Shown here: one piece after another, positions 63,401-64,000 of the stretch
Layout: each line of letters begins with the position of its first letter
Numbering within the stretch: position 1 is the stretch's first letter
From: Paraburkholderia acidicola
GTDB taxonomy: Bacteria; Pseudomonadota; Gammaproteobacteria; Burkholderiales; Burkholderiaceae
Assembly (NCBI RefSeq): GCF_002362315.1
Contig: NZ_MTZV01000006.1
Location: 1-64,000, forward strand
DNA: 64,000 bases
Direction of reading: 5' to 3'
Program-made: the position numbers and the translations under genes
The notes under the pieces: model-generated
Seen by the model: the letters and a program-made list of their open reading frames with translations, nothing else
The model's database searches: none
What the model was told of the DNA's origin: nothing

Positions 63401-63799
63401 TCAGGACACGACCGATGTTTCCTGCAAGTGCCGCCACGTCACGCACCCCGACTCGTCGCAGGCCAACACAGCAGTCGATCGCCTCACCGTGCAACTGCCG
63501 CTTTCATCGATCTGCGTCTCACGGTAGCCGACGACCGCACCCTCGCGCCACGCAGCAATGTCGTGCAATTCATCGATCTCGATACGCAGTCCGGGCCGTT
63601 TGCCATGCCCCTGCGAAAACAACCCATCCACGGCTGTGCGGTCGAGCTGTAAACCTTGCAGCGTGACCATCGAAAAGCATCGCGAGAAACGATTCAGCAG
63701 CGTGGCAAGCCGGTCTGGTTCGGCGCGGCCCGATAGCCATTGCTCGATGTCGATATGTGCGTCGACGATTTCCTGGAAGAACGGGTTCGGTGGATTCAT
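63401..63799 (-). CDS. SnoaL/NTF2-like (DUF4440-type) protein
   Basis: A 132-residue single-domain protein with the SnoaL-like pattern FFQEIVDAHIDIEQWLSGRA, FSRCFSMVTLQGLQLDRTAV and a conserved Trp near the C-terminus (CVTWRHL). NTF2-like proteins are small cone-shaped enzymes or binders; the function is unknown. It follows the partial MFS gene by 15 bp and is likely its operon partner. Confidence 0.7.
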   Translation of the reverse strand: MNPPNPFFQEIVDAHIDIEQWLSGRAEPDRLATLLNRFSRCFSMVTLQGLQLDRTAVDGLFSQGHGKRPGLRIEIDELHDIAAWREGAVVGYRETQIDESGSCTVRRSTAVLACDESGCVTWRHLQETSVVS

Positions 63800-63814
63800 G
63801 GCGTGAGAGCGCGA

Positions 63815-64000
63815 TTAACGGGAAGCGAGTTGATTGGCGGTGGAACGGTGTCTTGCGAGCCGCAAGACGAGTGGCAAGGGCAATAACGTCAGCAACGCTG
63901 CAAACAGAAAGCACTGACGATACGGCGTGAGCGCGGCACCGGTTACCCCGTGCGAGAGCAGGAAGTTCAGCGCGCTACCGAGCACCGCGACGCCGAGGCA
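63815..64000 (-). CDS. 3' end of a probable MFS transporter (partial)
   Basis: The last 61 codons and the stop are inside the window; the gene continues past the right edge. The sequence has a helix rich in Leu and Ala (QCFLFAALLTLLPLPLVLRL) and a short basic tail (RLARHRSTANQLASR), like the last helix and tail of an MFS permease. Only a tentative family call is possible. Confidence 0.55.
   Translation of the reverse strand, partial: CLGVAVLGSALNFLLSHGVTGAALTPYRQCFLFAALLTLLPLPLVLRLARHRSTANQLASR

Overview
This is a high-GC window with the gene content of a Burkholderia/Paraburkholderia-type betaproteobacterium. It starts at the 5S end of an rRNA operon and then carries chromosomal accessory metabolism: malonate decarboxylase, ferric-ion ABC import with a DyP peroxidase, twin amino-acid-type ABC importers, and a cyanide-insensitive-type cytochrome bd. 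I saw no phage, insertion sequence, integrase, CRISPR array or tRNA. The taxonomic call is an inference from gene content and the 5S sequence.

Layout. 1-4.3 kb: 5S rRNA and terminator; an SBP56/methanethiol-oxidase-type gene coupled to a membrane protein; a GlsB/YeaQ small membrane protein; an MgtC-family protein. 4.3-13.7 kb: a GH31 glycosidase with a hexuronate-type MFS importer, a MASE2-GGDEF cyclase, a GlxA-type regulator, a short conserved-tail protein, an HD-domain protein, a membrane metallophosphoesterase and AlkB. 13.7-22.3 kb: a compact malonate decarboxylase operon (mdcABCDEGH) led by a GntR/FCD regulator and divergent from an AAHS-type MFS gene. 22.3-27.3 kb: a DHA2 MFS pump, a decayed acyl-CoA synthetase, an ArsR-SRPBCC fusion with a palindromic operator, and a divergent EamA/LysR pair.

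27.3-35.5 kb holds one co-directional iron locus: porin, periplasmic beta-propeller, Tat-exported DyP peroxidase (EfeB type), then FbpA, FbpB and FbpC, under a Fur-box-like site. No EfeU or EfeO gene lies in it. 35.7-50 kb is the most unusual part. One cluster (substrate-binding protein, two permeases, ATPase, aromatic ammonia-lyase homologue, HutC-type regulator) runs into a mirror-image cluster (HutC-type regulator, ATPase, two permeases, substrate-binding protein), which is divergent from a 2-oxoglutarate oxygenase and a FAD-linked oxidase. The lyase homologue lacks exactly the Ala-Ser-Gly segment that makes the MIO cofactor, and it has Leu where a catalytic Tyr is expected, so it probably does different chemistry. 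Each promoter region carries sites matching the HutC-family operator pattern GT-N-TA-N-AC, with a different core in each cluster.

50-64 kb: a large GMC oxidoreductase fused to an alpha/beta-hydrolase with a Cys nucleophile; a sigma-like protein divergent from a hybrid histidine kinase; a LuxR-type response regulator; cydA-cydB plus a 54-residue DUF2474-like protein; a tautomerase/class II aldolase pair; a urea transporter; a SnoaL-like protein; and the 3' end of a probable MFS gene at the window edge.
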